Shown: in pieces, positions 36,814 to 44,685 of the stretch
Layout: each line of letters begins with the position of its first letter
Numbering within the stretch: the stretch's first letter is position 1
Source of the DNA: Alteromonadaceae bacterium 2753L.S.0a.02
Lineage (GTDB): Bacteria; Pseudomonadota; Gammaproteobacteria; Pseudomonadales; Cellvibrionaceae
Reading direction: 5' to 3'
Assembly (NCBI GenBank): GCA_007827375.1
Contig: VISH01000001.1
Location: forward strand, 1,302,001-1,366,000
Length of the DNA: 64,000 nucleotides
The notes under the pieces: generated by a model
Told to the model about the DNA's origin: nothing
Databases searched by the model: none
The model's input: the letters and a program-made list of their open reading frames with translations, nothing else
Translations under genes and position numbers: made by a program

Positions 36814-37569
36814 GTGATAAAAAAAATATTGCTATTTCTAAGTCTTACCCAATTCGCACATGCTGAAAATCTTGCGCCTGAAGACTCGCAATTTTCTGGC
36901 GAAATTATGGCCGGTTATACTCACTTGGTTCTAAAGTATCTTGGTGCGGCATACAGCGAAGATGTGCTTGTGAGGTTAGTTGGTTTCCCCTCTTTTTCAC
37001 CAGAGTACGCAGTTTGGTTAGAAGAAGAAGGAAAACAATACAAAATCGTTTATGAATCACCGGAAATTCAGCTTTGGGGATATCAGATGATGCCCTTGAT
37101 GGAGCAGGAGTCGGTGCAAGTAATGAATGACGATGGCGAGTTTGTAAAAGATGAAAAGGGGCTTAAGGAGCTAGAAGAAAAATATCCAAAAAATCCCGAA
37201 GATATTCCTCGCAAAACCTGTAAAAAGGAAATCGACAAAGACCTAGCGGATAAAATTGTATATGTTTGGAAAGAAATGCTATTAGGTACCCAATACCCAA
37301 GGGAGCCGACCATGGGATTGGACGGGGAAACATATCATTTTTCCGGCAGAGTTAATGGTTATGAAAATTATGCAGGTAAAGTATGGTCTCCGAGTAAAGA
37401 TAGTAAAACTGGGAAATTGGTGGAAGTAGCATATTTAATGGTCGAATACTGCCAAAACGGAAAGCGTAAAACGAAGAAAGAGCTTTCAAAAAAAGTGAAT
37501 TCATTTATGGGCGAGCTACAAAGCACTAACAAATCAATTCAGCCGACCGCTAAAGCGTCGGCTGATTGA
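36814..37569 (+). CDS. Cassette gene: hypothetical exported protein ending inside attC
   Basis: About 251 residues from a GTG at 36814, which is preceded by ATAGGGAT and begins a signal peptide (KKILLFLSLTQFAHA). The mature part is charged and Lys/Glu-rich with one Cys pair (RKTCKKEI, VEYCQNG). The last dozen residues (NKSIQPTAKASAD) are encoded by the 5' half of attC 4, so the recombination site serves as coding sequence. No family recognised. Confidence 0.75.
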   Translation: MIKKILLFLSLTQFAHAENLAPEDSQFSGEIMAGYTHLVLKYLGAAYSEDVLVRLVGFPSFSPEYAVWLEEEGKQYKIVYESPEIQLWGYQMMPLMEQESVQVMNDDGEFVKDEKGLKELEEKYPKNPEDIPRKTCKKEIDKDLADKIVYVWKEMLLGTQYPREPTMGLDGETYHFSGRVNGYENYAGKVWSPSKDSKTGKLVEVAYLMVEYCQNGKRKTKKELSKKVNSFMGELQSTNKSIQPTAKASAD

Positions 37570-37579
37570 GGCGTTAGAA
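37524..37579 (+). repeat. attC 4 (56 bp, short class)
   Basis: R'' CACTAAC, R' GTTAGAA, near-perfect hairpin CAATTCAGCCGACCGC/GCGTCGGCTGATTG with a TAAA loop. Overlaps the 3' end of the preceding gene. Confidence 0.88.
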
Positions 37580-37613
37580 AACTTAAGCTGCCGAGCTATG
37601 TAGACCCCAAATA

Positions 37614-37943
37614 ATGTATAAACAAAATATATTTTATGGCTTGTGCTTGTCCTTAATATTCTTTACTTTTGGTTTTTTAGTTATCGCGAATGCTATAGGA
37701 GAATATAAGTGGGGCAATGAAATTGCTATTTTATCTAGTGCGGGTTTTACTATTGGTATCGCAATTTCGTTTATATCATGTGGTGTAGCTTTTTTTGTAC
37801 TGTCGGCATCAAAGTATTTGCGTGCATCTGAAAAGTATTATTCTCTTTCTATTGGGCTCAATTTTATGGGTAAATATCTAATTTTTATCAGCGCAGTTAC
37901 TAGTTTAATATGTCTCACGCTACAAACGTATTTTGCAATATAA
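37614..37943 (+). CDS. Cassette gene: small integral membrane protein
   Basis: 109 residues with three hydrophobic segments (LCLSLIFFTFGFLVIA, GFTIGIAISFISCGVAFF, YLIFISAVTSLICL). No family recognised; membrane proteins of this size are common in cassette arrays. Confidence 0.75.
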   Translation: MYKQNIFYGLCLSLIFFTFGFLVIANAIGEYKWGNEIAILSSAGFTIGIAISFISCGVAFFVLSASKYLRASEKYYSLSIGLNFMGKYLIFISAVTSLICLTLQTYFAI

Positions 37944-37956
37944 GTTGTGTCGAGAT

Positions 37957-38072
37957 TCCTAACAATTTCAGTCACTAGACACAAATTGCAACGCGCCTTT
38001 TGGTGTTCGCTAACGCTCACAGTACACCAAAAGCCACGTTACACTTTGTGCAAGTGCTGTAAGGCGTTAGCT
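37957..38072 (+). repeat. attC 5 (116 bp)
   Basis: R'' TCCTAAC, R' GTTAGCT. Central palindrome CTTTTGGTGT/ACACCAAAAG, subfamily B, nearly identical to attC 7. Confidence 0.9.
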
Positions 38073-38086
38073 TCTTCGGAGACATC

Positions 38087-38614
38087 ATGGAATTACCTAT
38101 ATTCAAGTATCACCCAGACCCAATCGGTACTGGCGCGATAGAAAAAACTGATGATGAATGTGAATGTTGCGAGAAACGCAGAGGTTATAAAGCAGCTTCA
38201 ACCATTTATGCTGTAGATGAAGTTGAGACAATATGTCCCTGGTGTATTGCTGATGGATCAGCCGCTGCGAAATTTGACGGTTCGTTTTCGGATTCACATC
38301 CGTTGCTAACTGATGGTATCGATCAAAATATTGTTAAAGAAGTGTGCGAAAGAACACCTAGTTTCATTTCCTGGCAGCAAGAGCGTTGGCTTTCTCATTG
38401 CAAAGATGCTTGTGAGTTTCACGGGGATGCAACTAAAGCAGACCTTGAATCATTATCAGGAGAGGCGCTAAAGGAATTTCTAACTGCTGAGTACATTAAA
38501 GAAGATGTTTGGCCGAATATACTTGCCAACTATGAAAAAGGCGGAAGCCTTGCAGTTTATAAATTCAAGTGTCGGGTCTGTGGTGAAAATAGGTTTTATT
38601 CAGATTGTACGTAA
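38087..38614 (+). CDS. Cassette gene: CbrC-family (UPF0167) protein
   Basis: 175 residues. The family pattern is clear: FKYHPDPIGTGAIE, ECECCEKRRGY, ETICPWCIADGSAA and FKCRVCGENRFYSDC. Four CxxC-type Cys pairs probably bind zinc. E. coli CbrC is linked to tolerance of colicin E2; the mechanism is unknown. Cytoplasmic, full length. Its attC is split by the first IS110-type element a few bases after the stop. Confidence 0.87.
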   Translation: MELPIFKYHPDPIGTGAIEKTDDECECCEKRRGYKAASTIYAVDEVETICPWCIADGSAAAKFDGSFSDSHPLLTDGIDQNIVKEVCERTPSFISWQQERWLSHCKDACEFHGDATKADLESLSGEALKEFLTAEYIKEDVWPNILANYEKGGSLAVYKFKCRVCGENRFYSDCT

Positions 38615-38617
38615 TAA

Positions 38618-38627
38618 AGCTAACAAG
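38618..38627 (+). repeat. attC 6, left fragment
   Basis: R'' core AGCTAAC plus AAG, cut by the IS110-type element. Joined to 39843-39946 it makes a 114-bp attC. Confidence 0.8.
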
Positions 38628-39842
38628 CGACTGTGGTTCCAAGTCAAGTCTGCTGCAAGCAATTCTTCATTAATTTAAGCCCCATGCCACACGCATCCAT
38701 CGCGAACAATGGCATTCAAAATGGTCATCATTTTTCGCATACATGCGGTTAGCGCGACCTTTTTGTGTTTTCCTTCGGCAACCAGCCGTTGATAAAAGCG
38801 TTTCATTATGGGGTTGCACTGAATTGCGCTGAGCATAGCCATGTAGAGTACTGTTCGAATCGGTGCTCTACCGCCCTTAATGCGTCGTCGACCACGCATC
38901 ATTCCGCTGTCTCGGTTGTAGGGTGCGAGACCGCATAGGGCGCCGACCTGGCGGTTGCTCAAAGAACCCAATTCAGGCAGTTCGCCAAGCAGGGTGTGAG
39001 CGACACCTGGGCCGATTCCGGGCACGCTCAAAAGTAGCTCAAACGTGTGTTGCCATTCAGCGACTTGTGATACTTCCTTACTTAACCGATCGTTGACCCA
39101 GGAAAGCTCTTTATCAAGTAACCTTAGAATTCTGCGGTGAGATAATGCGATGGCTTTTTCAGCGCGTTGCTCTCGATTAAGCTCCTGTGTTCTGGCTTCG
39201 GTGAGCTGACGCTTTCTGGCCAATAAGTCCCTGATTAGACGCACCTTTTTAGAGTTGATAGAGCGAATGGGCGGTTGCATGACTGCGGCAAATTGCGCAA
39301 TAACGCGAGCGTCCAATTTATCGGTTTTAGCCAGCACACCTTGCGCTTTGGCGAATTGCCGAATGTTCATTGGTTGGACAATAACAACGGGCATTTCCGC
39401 CTCGGCCAACGCTTCAACGACCTGGCGTTCATAACCTCCCGTTGCTTCGACAACAATGCGGGTTAGGTGAAAGCGCCCCAGAGTTTTAACGAGGTGGTGG
39501 ATCTCGTCTTTTACATTATGAATTTGCCAGTGACGATCGAGTTCGAGGATGTAAATGTCGAGGAAGGATTTACCGACATCGATACCAATATTCCGTTGCT
39601 GTTTGATGTGTGCATTAGTAGTTGTGTTCATAACTCACCCTTGCTACATTCGGGCTCGAGGCCCCTACGACTGTTCGAGTTAAAAGTAGAATCAGCGCAG
39701 CGCTCAAGCTTGTTAACGGACTCAGTTTACTGGTGCCAGTTGTCATCGAGCTACTACGCTGAATGTCTGTTGCAGCAGACATGGGCCTCACCTTATCGCT
39801 TAAGTAACAGGAAGGGAAATCGTGTTATTTCAACCATACAAG
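38628..39842 (-). mobile_element. IS110-family element inserted in attC 6
   Basis: About 1215 bp, flanked on both sides by ACAAG (one copy counted inside). Subterminal inverted repeats GTCTGCTGCAA (38648-38658) and TTGCAGCAGAC (39770-39780) are seen. It encodes one DEDD transposase on the minus strand and has a roughly 210-bp non-coding end upstream of the transposase start (39632-39842). Exact ends are inferred from restoration of the attC. Confidence 0.8.
38675..39631 (-). CDS. IS110-family DEDD transposase
   Basis: 318 residues. N-terminal RuvC-like DEDD domain: NIGIDVGKSFLDIYIL (Asp), RIVVEATGGYE (Glu), LAKTDKLDARVIAQF (two Asp). C-terminal Transposase_20 domain with LLSVPGIGPGVAHTLL (helix-hairpin-helix) and the conserved Ser in RDSGMMRGRRRIKGG. 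Full length and apparently intact. IS110 enzymes recombine without a conventional target duplication, guided by a structured RNA from the element's non-coding end. Confidence 0.95.
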   Translation of the reverse strand: MNTTTNAHIKQQRNIGIDVGKSFLDIYILELDRHWQIHNVKDEIHHLVKTLGRFHLTRIVVEATGGYERQVVEALAEAEMPVVIVQPMNIRQFAKAQGVLAKTDKLDARVIAQFAAVMQPPIRSINSKKVRLIRDLLARKRQLTEARTQELNREQRAEKAIALSHRRILRLLDKELSWVNDRLSKEVSQVAEWQHTFELLLSVPGIGPGVAHTLLGELPELGSLSNRQVGALCGLAPYNRDSGMMRGRRRIKGGRAPIRTVLYMAMLSAIQCNPIMKRFYQRLVAEGKHKKVALTACMRKMMTILNAIVRDGCVWHGA

Positions 39843-39946
39843 TTTGTCAACAGGACATTTTTTGCTACGCTCCGTTTTGCGGTGGCTTCGCCACTTTACC
39901 GCAAAACTCCACTACACAAAAAATGCCTGTTACAAAGGCGTTAAAT
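39843..39946 (+). repeat. attC 6, right fragment
   Basis: Remaining 104 bp with a palindrome centred on CGGTGGCTTCGCCACTT and R' GTTAAAT. Subfamily C. Confidence 0.82.
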
Positions 39947-39962
39947 GTCAGAAGGAGTTGGG

Positions 39963-40178
39963 ATGAATCCTCTTAAAAAGAGTAAAAGAAGCCTTAAAAG
40001 AAAGGTATCGAAAGCTACTGGAATTCCAACCACAAAGTCAGGACGGAAGCGAAAAGCAGATGCTATTCAAGGCCAGGCTATATTCTGGTTGATTGTAATC
40101 GGGGTTGTAGTTTATTTTTTAAGTAGTAACTCAGATGCTGGGCCAATTGAAACGCTTAATGTGGTTAAACACGTTTAG
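39963..40178 (+). CDS. Cassette gene: small basic membrane protein
   Basis: 71 residues from the ATG at 39963, preceded by AGAAGGAG. The first 38 residues are very basic (LKKSKRSLKRKVSKATG, SGRKRKADA), then one membrane segment (AIFWLIVIGVVVYFL). Function unknown. The upstream ATG at 39945 overlaps the R' core. Confidence 0.65.
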   Translation: MNPLKKSKRSLKRKVSKATGIPTTKSGRKRKADAIQGQAIFWLIVIGVVVYFLSSNSDAGPIETLNVVKHV

Positions 40179-40187
40179 TGAGTAAAC

Positions 40188-40303
40188 AATTAACAATTTC
40201 AGCCACTAGACACAAATTGCAACGCGGCTTTTGGTGTTCGCTAGCGGTCACAATACACCAAAAGCCACGTCACAATTTGTGCAAGTGCTGTAAGGCGTTA
40301 GCA
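40188..40303 (+). repeat. attC 7 (116 bp)
   Basis: R'' AATTAAC, R' GTTAGCA. Subfamily B, with the same CTTTTGGTGT/ACACCAAAAG centre as attC 5. Confidence 0.9.
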
Positions 40304-40309
40304 CTCAGT

Positions 40310-40684
40310 ATGAAAAAGGTATTTTTTAGCATCATTATTGTTTTTCTTGTTTCATGCGATTACGGCGTCGAATGGAAAGATAGACCCTACGAGGTTATCT
40401 GGATTGATACAAGCGACAATCGGACGCTTAATCGAGAAGTTGATGAAAACACTTCTATCGGTCGAGTTGAGGCGGAAGTAATTGCCGTTGGCAGCAATCA
40501 GAAATATGTTGTAGTAAAGCAAAAGCCAGTTGGTGGTGATTCAATTTCATTTTTCTACATAGAGCGTGAGAAAGACGGTAAGTATTTAAACGCGGACGAG
40601 ATAACACAAGGCCCATTTACAGAAACTAGGTATTTGGTGTTAAAGTCTGAATTAGGTCTGCCAGAGTTTAGCAAGGAGTTCTAG
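40310..40684 (+). CDS. Cassette gene: hypothetical lipoprotein
   Basis: 124 residues from the ATG at 40310. A lipobox (FLVSC, Cys about 16) follows a hydrophobic start (KKVFFSIIIVFLVSCDYG). The mature part is beta-rich (AEVIAVGSNQKYVVVKQ, SISFFYIEREKDG). No family recognised. Confidence 0.75.
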   Translation: MKKVFFSIIIVFLVSCDYGVEWKDRPYEVIWIDTSDNRTLNREVDENTSIGRVEAEVIAVGSNQKYVVVKQKPVGGDSISFFYIEREKDGKYLNADEITQGPFTETRYLVLKSELGLPEFSKEF

Positions 40685-40691
40685 TGAGGCG

Positions 40692-40805
40692 TGCTAACCA
40701 ACTCAGCCAGCAGGACCTCCGTTCCGGCGCTTGTTTTCACGGTGGCCGCTACGCTACCGCAAAAATAATCGCCTCCACTCCGGCCGCTGCTGCAGGGCGT
40801 TATGC
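40692..40805 (+). repeat. attC 8 (114 bp)
   Basis: R'' TGCTAAC, R' GTTATGC, subfamily A stem (CAGCCAGCAGGACC / CCGGCCGCTGCTGC). Confidence 0.9.
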
Positions 40806-40818
40806 CGGCTAACTAAAC

Positions 40819-41274
40819 ATGAAAATTTCAAATTATATCGGCTTTAGCTTGATCATATTAGGGGTGATTATATTTTTGCTAGGTGTCTCAACTTATTTTT
40901 GGGAACCGGTAAGCGCTCATGTCTTGTATAAAAACGAATATCGGACAGTGCAAAATGGGTATAATGGTTTACAAGGCTTTCACTCGCATCCGTATAAAGG
41001 AGGTGACCCCTTACTTTGGCAAAGTATTGGATATTCGTATATTGTAAATGGTCAAGAATATACGTCCAAATTAATCGGTTTTAAATTACCATTTAATAAT
41101 CAACTACCTAAATTCGGACCTGGTAAAACGGCTTACTATTTTCCAGGTTTTCCTTCGCTTTCAGTGCTACTACGAGGACCCGACTATCGTATATATGGAG
41201 CGTTCATTTCAATAGGTTTATCTATATTACTTATCAGAAATTGGGTTAAAAGCTGTCTTGAGCAGTATGCATAA
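40819..41274 (+). CDS. Cassette gene: DUF3592-like membrane protein
   Basis: 151 residues. Membrane segments at each end (IGFSLIILGVIIFLLGV and IYGAFISIGLSILLI) flank a beta-rich loop with YSYIVNGQEYTSKLIGFK and FGPGKTAYYFPGFPSLSVL, as in DUF3592 proteins. The TAA stop lies inside the R'' core of the following attC (GCATAAC). Function unknown. Confidence 0.8.
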   Translation: MKISNYIGFSLIILGVIIFLLGVSTYFWEPVSAHVLYKNEYRTVQNGYNGLQGFHSHPYKGGDPLLWQSIGYSYIVNGQEYTSKLIGFKLPFNNQLPKFGPGKTAYYFPGFPSLSVLLRGPDYRIYGAFISIGLSILLIRNWVKSCLEQYA

Positions 41275-41275
41275 C
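41269..41275 (+). repeat. attC 9, left fragment (R'' core)
   Basis: GCATAAC, immediately followed by the left end of the second IS110-type element. Confidence 0.65.
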
Positions 41276-41935
41276 CACCTATATGACCGCCCCTGTCAAA
41301 GACTAAAAATTATCTAGCGCTGCCGTTGAAGTAACGACAGATTCTAAAAAGTGATCGTTTTTTGTCTGCAGCCACTTGCGACAATTTCACCGGCAGGCTT
41401 TTCCTTTGTAAAAAGGCCGTACCAAACACCTATTGAGCCTCTGCCCATGTTTTAAAACTGTTTATTTAAAACATGGGTGTTGATGACGGATTCGTGTGTG
41501 ACGATACCGCGCCTTTTACGCTTAAATAACACTCGGTAGAGATTGAGCTCGGGTCAAGAAAAATCAGGGATGAATTTTCTTGAGGCGAGCGAAGAGCTCT
41601 ATCACACTTACCTTTGCGTAAAAGTAATTAACCTCTCTATTTTTCACCAACGGACTAGAAATTTATCGGTTACCCTTGGGTCTGGCGCTTCAAAAATCGG
41701 GCTAGTTCGGTCACTTTCTTAATGGCCTACTTCCAGTTATCAATCACTCAGTCAAGGGGCAGCCAAAAACAACAACGATTGAGATGGGCGACGTGTTCTG
41801 TCTATTCAAAGCGACGTGGTTACGTCTATTCATCAGGCAAAGAACGAGTTCTATGACTCAAACCGATAACTTTGCATAGGATTTTCACGTGTACTACCAC
41901 AGTTATACATTTAAGCTCAAACACGTCACCCAAAG
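41276..41935. other. 660-bp non-coding arm of the second IS110-type element
   Basis: No credible gene. Contains a perfect 13-bp stem-loop (CCCATGTTTTAAA at 41444-41456, TTTAAAACATGGG at 41465-41477). Candidate location for the structured guide (bridge) RNA of the element. Confidence 0.5.
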
Positions 41936-42979
41936 CTAGGTTCTAAAAAAATAATTTTCGTCGAATGCGTCGTCTCTCTTCAGCATAAAATAGATGGCTC
42001 GACCAAGTTTATGAGCCAGAATAGATAAAGCCTTTGCTTTACCGTGTTTTTTAGCCAGTTTGTCAACATAGGCTTTGGCTCTATCACTGTCACGCAGGAA
42101 TAGAATGGCTGCTTCGGAAAAAGCCCATTTTAAATGAGGATTGCCAATTTTTGACCCTGAACTCCCCATTTTTTTGCCCGCCGATTCCTTGGCACACTTG
42201 ACTAAGCGTGAATATGAACAAAATTGCTGTACGCTGGAGAACCGAGATATATCTTGTATCTCATAGAGAATCGTCAAGGCGAGCACGTCACCGATACCGC
42301 GCACCGTTTTTAGTTTATAAAGTAGCCGGGACTTGAACCCGCGCGCATGCTTAATAATGTAATTGTTGAGCCGGTTTATATCGTCGTGTAGCGCATCCAT
42401 AACAGCAATATCCGTTTCTACATTCAGGCGAATAGTAGGATCGTCAAAATGTTCATCTAATCCTTGTCGATTGGATTTGTGCACCAGGTTTTTCTTGATA
42501 GTGGGAAGATTGTACTGATAGTTGGTGATTTTGATATGCGCCTGTACTTCAGATTTGATTCTGACGAGATAACTACGTCGTCGCATGAGATCGCGTACAG
42601 CCCGCATTTCAGGGGGATAGACGTAGGCGAGCGGGAAATTTTTACCATAGATGATTCGCGCAATCTTCTCAGAATCAATTTTGTCATTCTTTGCCTTACC
42701 GCCATGGATGCACTTCATATAGAGTGCGTGACCCAGAATGAATGCTATGTTTTCCCGAGCACAGAGGTCGGCAATCCAGTACCACGAAAAGGTGCATTCG
42801 ACGCCAACAACAATATCCTCTCGGTAAGGCTTAATGAGCTTGAGAAAGGCCTTTTCACTGCTTATTATATTCCTATGAATCAATATGTTAGCGTTGGAAT
42901 CAAGGATGCAGACGTACATTGTTTTGGTGTGTAGGTCGATTCCACAATAATGTTTGTGAGAATTGGTATAAAATTTCAT
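41936..42979 (-). CDS. IS110-family DEDD transposase (second type)
   Basis: 347 residues, clearly different from the other IS110 enzyme. DEDD residues: YCGIDLHTKTMYVCIL, VGVECTFSWYW and AKNDKIDSEKIARI. C-terminal part with LKTVRGIGDVLALTILYEI and the Ser/Gly-rich KKMGSSGSKIGNPHLKWAFS. Full length, apparently intact. Confidence 0.94.
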   Translation of the reverse strand: MKFYTNSHKHYCGIDLHTKTMYVCILDSNANILIHRNIISSEKAFLKLIKPYREDIVVGVECTFSWYWIADLCARENIAFILGHALYMKCIHGGKAKNDKIDSEKIARIIYGKNFPLAYVYPPEMRAVRDLMRRRSYLVRIKSEVQAHIKITNYQYNLPTIKKNLVHKSNRQGLDEHFDDPTIRLNVETDIAVMDALHDDINRLNNYIIKHARGFKSRLLYKLKTVRGIGDVLALTILYEIQDISRFSSVQQFCSYSRLVKCAKESAGKKMGSSGSKIGNPHLKWAFSEAAILFLRDSDRAKAYVDKLAKKHGKAKALSILAHKLGRAIYFMLKRDDAFDENYFFRT

Positions 42980-43075
42980 GGTGATGATCTCCTTCTTTTT
43001 AAACGCTATTTCGCGATTTCAGTTTAGAAGGTTCCTCCAAAGGTGGAATCTGGGGAGGAGGTCATCATAAGTATC

Positions 43076-43137
43076 AAAGTTATCAATTTGACCTCGTTAC
43101 GCTACGCTTCACTCGGCAAATTATAACGGCGTTAGGC
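43076..43137 (+). repeat. attC 9, right fragment
   Basis: Stem CAATTTG/CAAATTATAACGGC with R' GTTAGGC ending at 43137; short class once joined to the R'' core at 41269. Confidence 0.75.
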
Positions 43138-43151
43138 TTACAGGAAGAATT

Positions 43152-43568
43152 GTGGAAAAAGTATATGTCGAAAATGATTGGTACGATGGACCTAGAAAAG
43201 GCATTGCGGACTTTAATGGCATACCACATAGATTCGTTGCACACTTTGATGAGCTAAAAGGTTACGAAGATACCTTCAGCTTATTCCCAATATCTAGCGA
43301 AGAATTCGAGTTGGAAATAGAACAGTGGAAAATCTACCTAGAATGGAATAAAAAATATGAAGCGGGTAAAGTCAAAGTCGAAACACATCCTGGTCATAGC
43401 GGGTTAAATCAGAGATGGGATGAAATAGAAGAATTACTTAAAAATAAACGGGAAGTGATTCCTGGCAATGCTATTTTAGCAAACGCGGAATTTGGACGAA
43501 TTAATCAAGAAAACCGTTACGTATTAACAGGCCCTTGTTATGGGGTGGTTTGGAAAGTTATTGAATAA
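43152..43568 (+). CDS. Cassette gene: hypothetical protein
   Basis: 138 residues from a GTG at 43152 (VEKVYVENDWYDGPRKGIAD). No signal peptide. The start (NDWYDGPRKGIADFNGIPHRF) has the look of a conserved cassette family of soluble proteins with a charged helical middle (EIEQWKIYLEWNKKYEAG). Function unknown. Confidence 0.75.
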   Translation: MEKVYVENDWYDGPRKGIADFNGIPHRFVAHFDELKGYEDTFSLFPISSEEFELEIEQWKIYLEWNKKYEAGKVKVETHPGHSGLNQRWDEIEELLKNKREVIPGNAILANAEFGRINQENRYVLTGPCYGVVWKVIE

Positions 43569-43570
43569 AA

Positions 43571-43684
43571 GCCTAACCAAGCCAGCCAGCGGACCTCCGT
43601 TCCGGCCTTTGAATTTTGTGCTTACGCTATGCTAGCACAAAATTCAAAGGCCTACACTGCGGCCCCTGCTGCGCGGCGTTAAGG
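43571..43684 (+). repeat. attC 10 (114 bp)
   Basis: R'' GCCTAAC, R' GTTAAGG. Subfamily A with GGCCTTTGAATTTTGTGC and GCACAAAATTCAAAGGCC arms; very similar to attC 2. Confidence 0.92.
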
Positions 43685-43690
43685 TTCGAA

Positions 43691-44110
43691 ATGAAATATC
43701 TATTTCTATTCATGTTATTTGTTGCTCCTATGGCTAGTTCAGAGCAGTGGTATGAAGGTGCGTGGAAGATTGATGGTGCCAAGTTCCCCGGTATAAGTGC
43801 AGTCGGAATGGAAGACATATCTCCCTATGTCGGTAAGGTAAAAACGGTATCGAAAGCCTCCATTCCTTTGAGAAATTCATTGTGTGAGTCTCCAATATTC
43901 AAAGAAAGGAATATCAAGAAAGAGGATTTCGAGTTCGATTACAGGGCGACTTATGAAGAGCTTGGGTTTAAAAACGGTGATGTCCAGGTCGTATCAGCAA
44001 TATGCAAAAATTCACTTAATTTCATTTTCTCGCATATTATTCACAATAATGGTGTTACGTACGGTTATTGGGAGGGTGCGTTTGTTGCGCTTAGCAAGTC
44101 AAAACCTTAA
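43691..44110 (+). CDS. Cassette gene: hypothetical exported protein
   Basis: 139 residues from the ATG at 43691 that follows the R' core of attC 10. Signal peptide MKYLFLFMLFVAPMASS. The mature part has two Cys (NSLCESPIF, VSAICKNSL). The TAA stop is part of the R'' core of attC 11. No family recognised. Confidence 0.75.
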   Translation: MKYLFLFMLFVAPMASSEQWYEGAWKIDGAKFPGISAVGMEDISPYVGKVKTVSKASIPLRNSLCESPIFKERNIKKEDFEFDYRATYEELGFKNGDVQVVSAICKNSLNFIFSHIIHNNGVTYGYWEGAFVALSKSKP

Positions 44111-44218
44111 CAAACTCAGCCAGTGGGACCTCCGTTCCAGCGGTTGTTTTTGTGTTGGTCGCTACGCTTACACAAAAACAACCACCGCCACTACGGCCCC
44201 TGCTGCACGGCGTTATGT
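44105..44218 (+). repeat. attC 11 (114 bp)
   Basis: R'' CCTTAAC, R' GTTATGT, subfamily A. It overlaps the preceding stop codon. Confidence 0.9.
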
Positions 44219-44241
44219 TTCCAAGTAATACGTGAGGAAAA

Positions 44242-44571
44242 ATGAAAAAGATATTACTTATATTTATAATAATTTCTTCTACAAATTCATTCGCTAGTTC
44301 CGCCATCGGTAACATAGGTAAGCTGGTGATAGGTAGGGATGGCCATCAAATATATGTAGAGCTTCTTGGTGTTCCAGAAACATGTGGTTCCGAGCACCCG
44401 ATTGGTTTTAATTATGCTATTTCTACTAATAGTCACCCAATGGCGAAAGAAATTCTAAGTACGCTAATTGCAGCGCAAGTTGCTGGCAAGAAAGTGACAA
44501 TACAAGGTGGGAGCACGTGCACTATTGATTCTCGTATGGAAGATATTAGTTATATTTATTTACATCCCTAA
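44242..44571 (+). CDS. Cassette gene: small secreted two-Cys protein
   Basis: 109 residues. Signal peptide MKKILLIFIIISSTNSFAS. Mature part AIGNIGKLVIGRDGHQIYVE, then Cys in PETCGSEHP and TCTIDSR, helical AKEILSTLIAAQVAGKKV, ending in beta (ISYIYLHP). It shares this layout with the gene at 48361 and the broken gene at 49580, suggesting a small family. Function unknown. Confidence 0.8.
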   Translation: MKKILLIFIIISSTNSFASSAIGNIGKLVIGRDGHQIYVELLGVPETCGSEHPIGFNYAISTNSHPMAKEILSTLIAAQVAGKKVTIQGGSTCTIDSRMEDISYIYLHP

Positions 44572-44575
44572 TTAC

Positions 44576-44685
44576 ACATAACCAAGTGGTCAACGCTGAC
44601 ATTACATGCTACGTGCCTTTTTGGGTGGCTACGCCACTTTAAACCAAAAAGGCTCTCCACATGCAATGCAGGTTACCACGGCGTT
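44576..44685 (+). repeat. attC 12, left part
   Basis: R'' ACATAAC and 103 further bases up to CGTT. Subfamily C, centre GGGTGGCTACGCCAC. The last four bases of the R' core (ATGC) lie at 46455-46458 beyond the IS; the restored site is 114 bp. Confidence 0.88.

Larger units (their letters stand above)
41276..43075 (-). mobile_element. Second IS110-family element, inserted next to an attC R'' core
   Basis: About 1.8 kb. The left end ACCTATATGACCGCCCCTG and the reverse complement of the right end (ACTTATGATGACCTCCTCCC) form an imperfect inverted repeat. Removing 41276-43075 joins GCATAAC to AAAGTTATCAATTTGACC and makes a 69-bp short-class attC. It carries one minus-strand transposase and a long, 660-bp non-coding part on the transposase 3' side. 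The ends are an inference; the element is longer than the usual 1.2-1.5 kb. Confidence 0.65.

Noticed and set aside
39785..39842. Alternative right end of the first IS110-type element near 39784, just outside the subterminal repeat
   Set aside because: It would leave an unexplained 58-bp strip and no intact attC, whereas an end at 39842 restores a 114-bp site.
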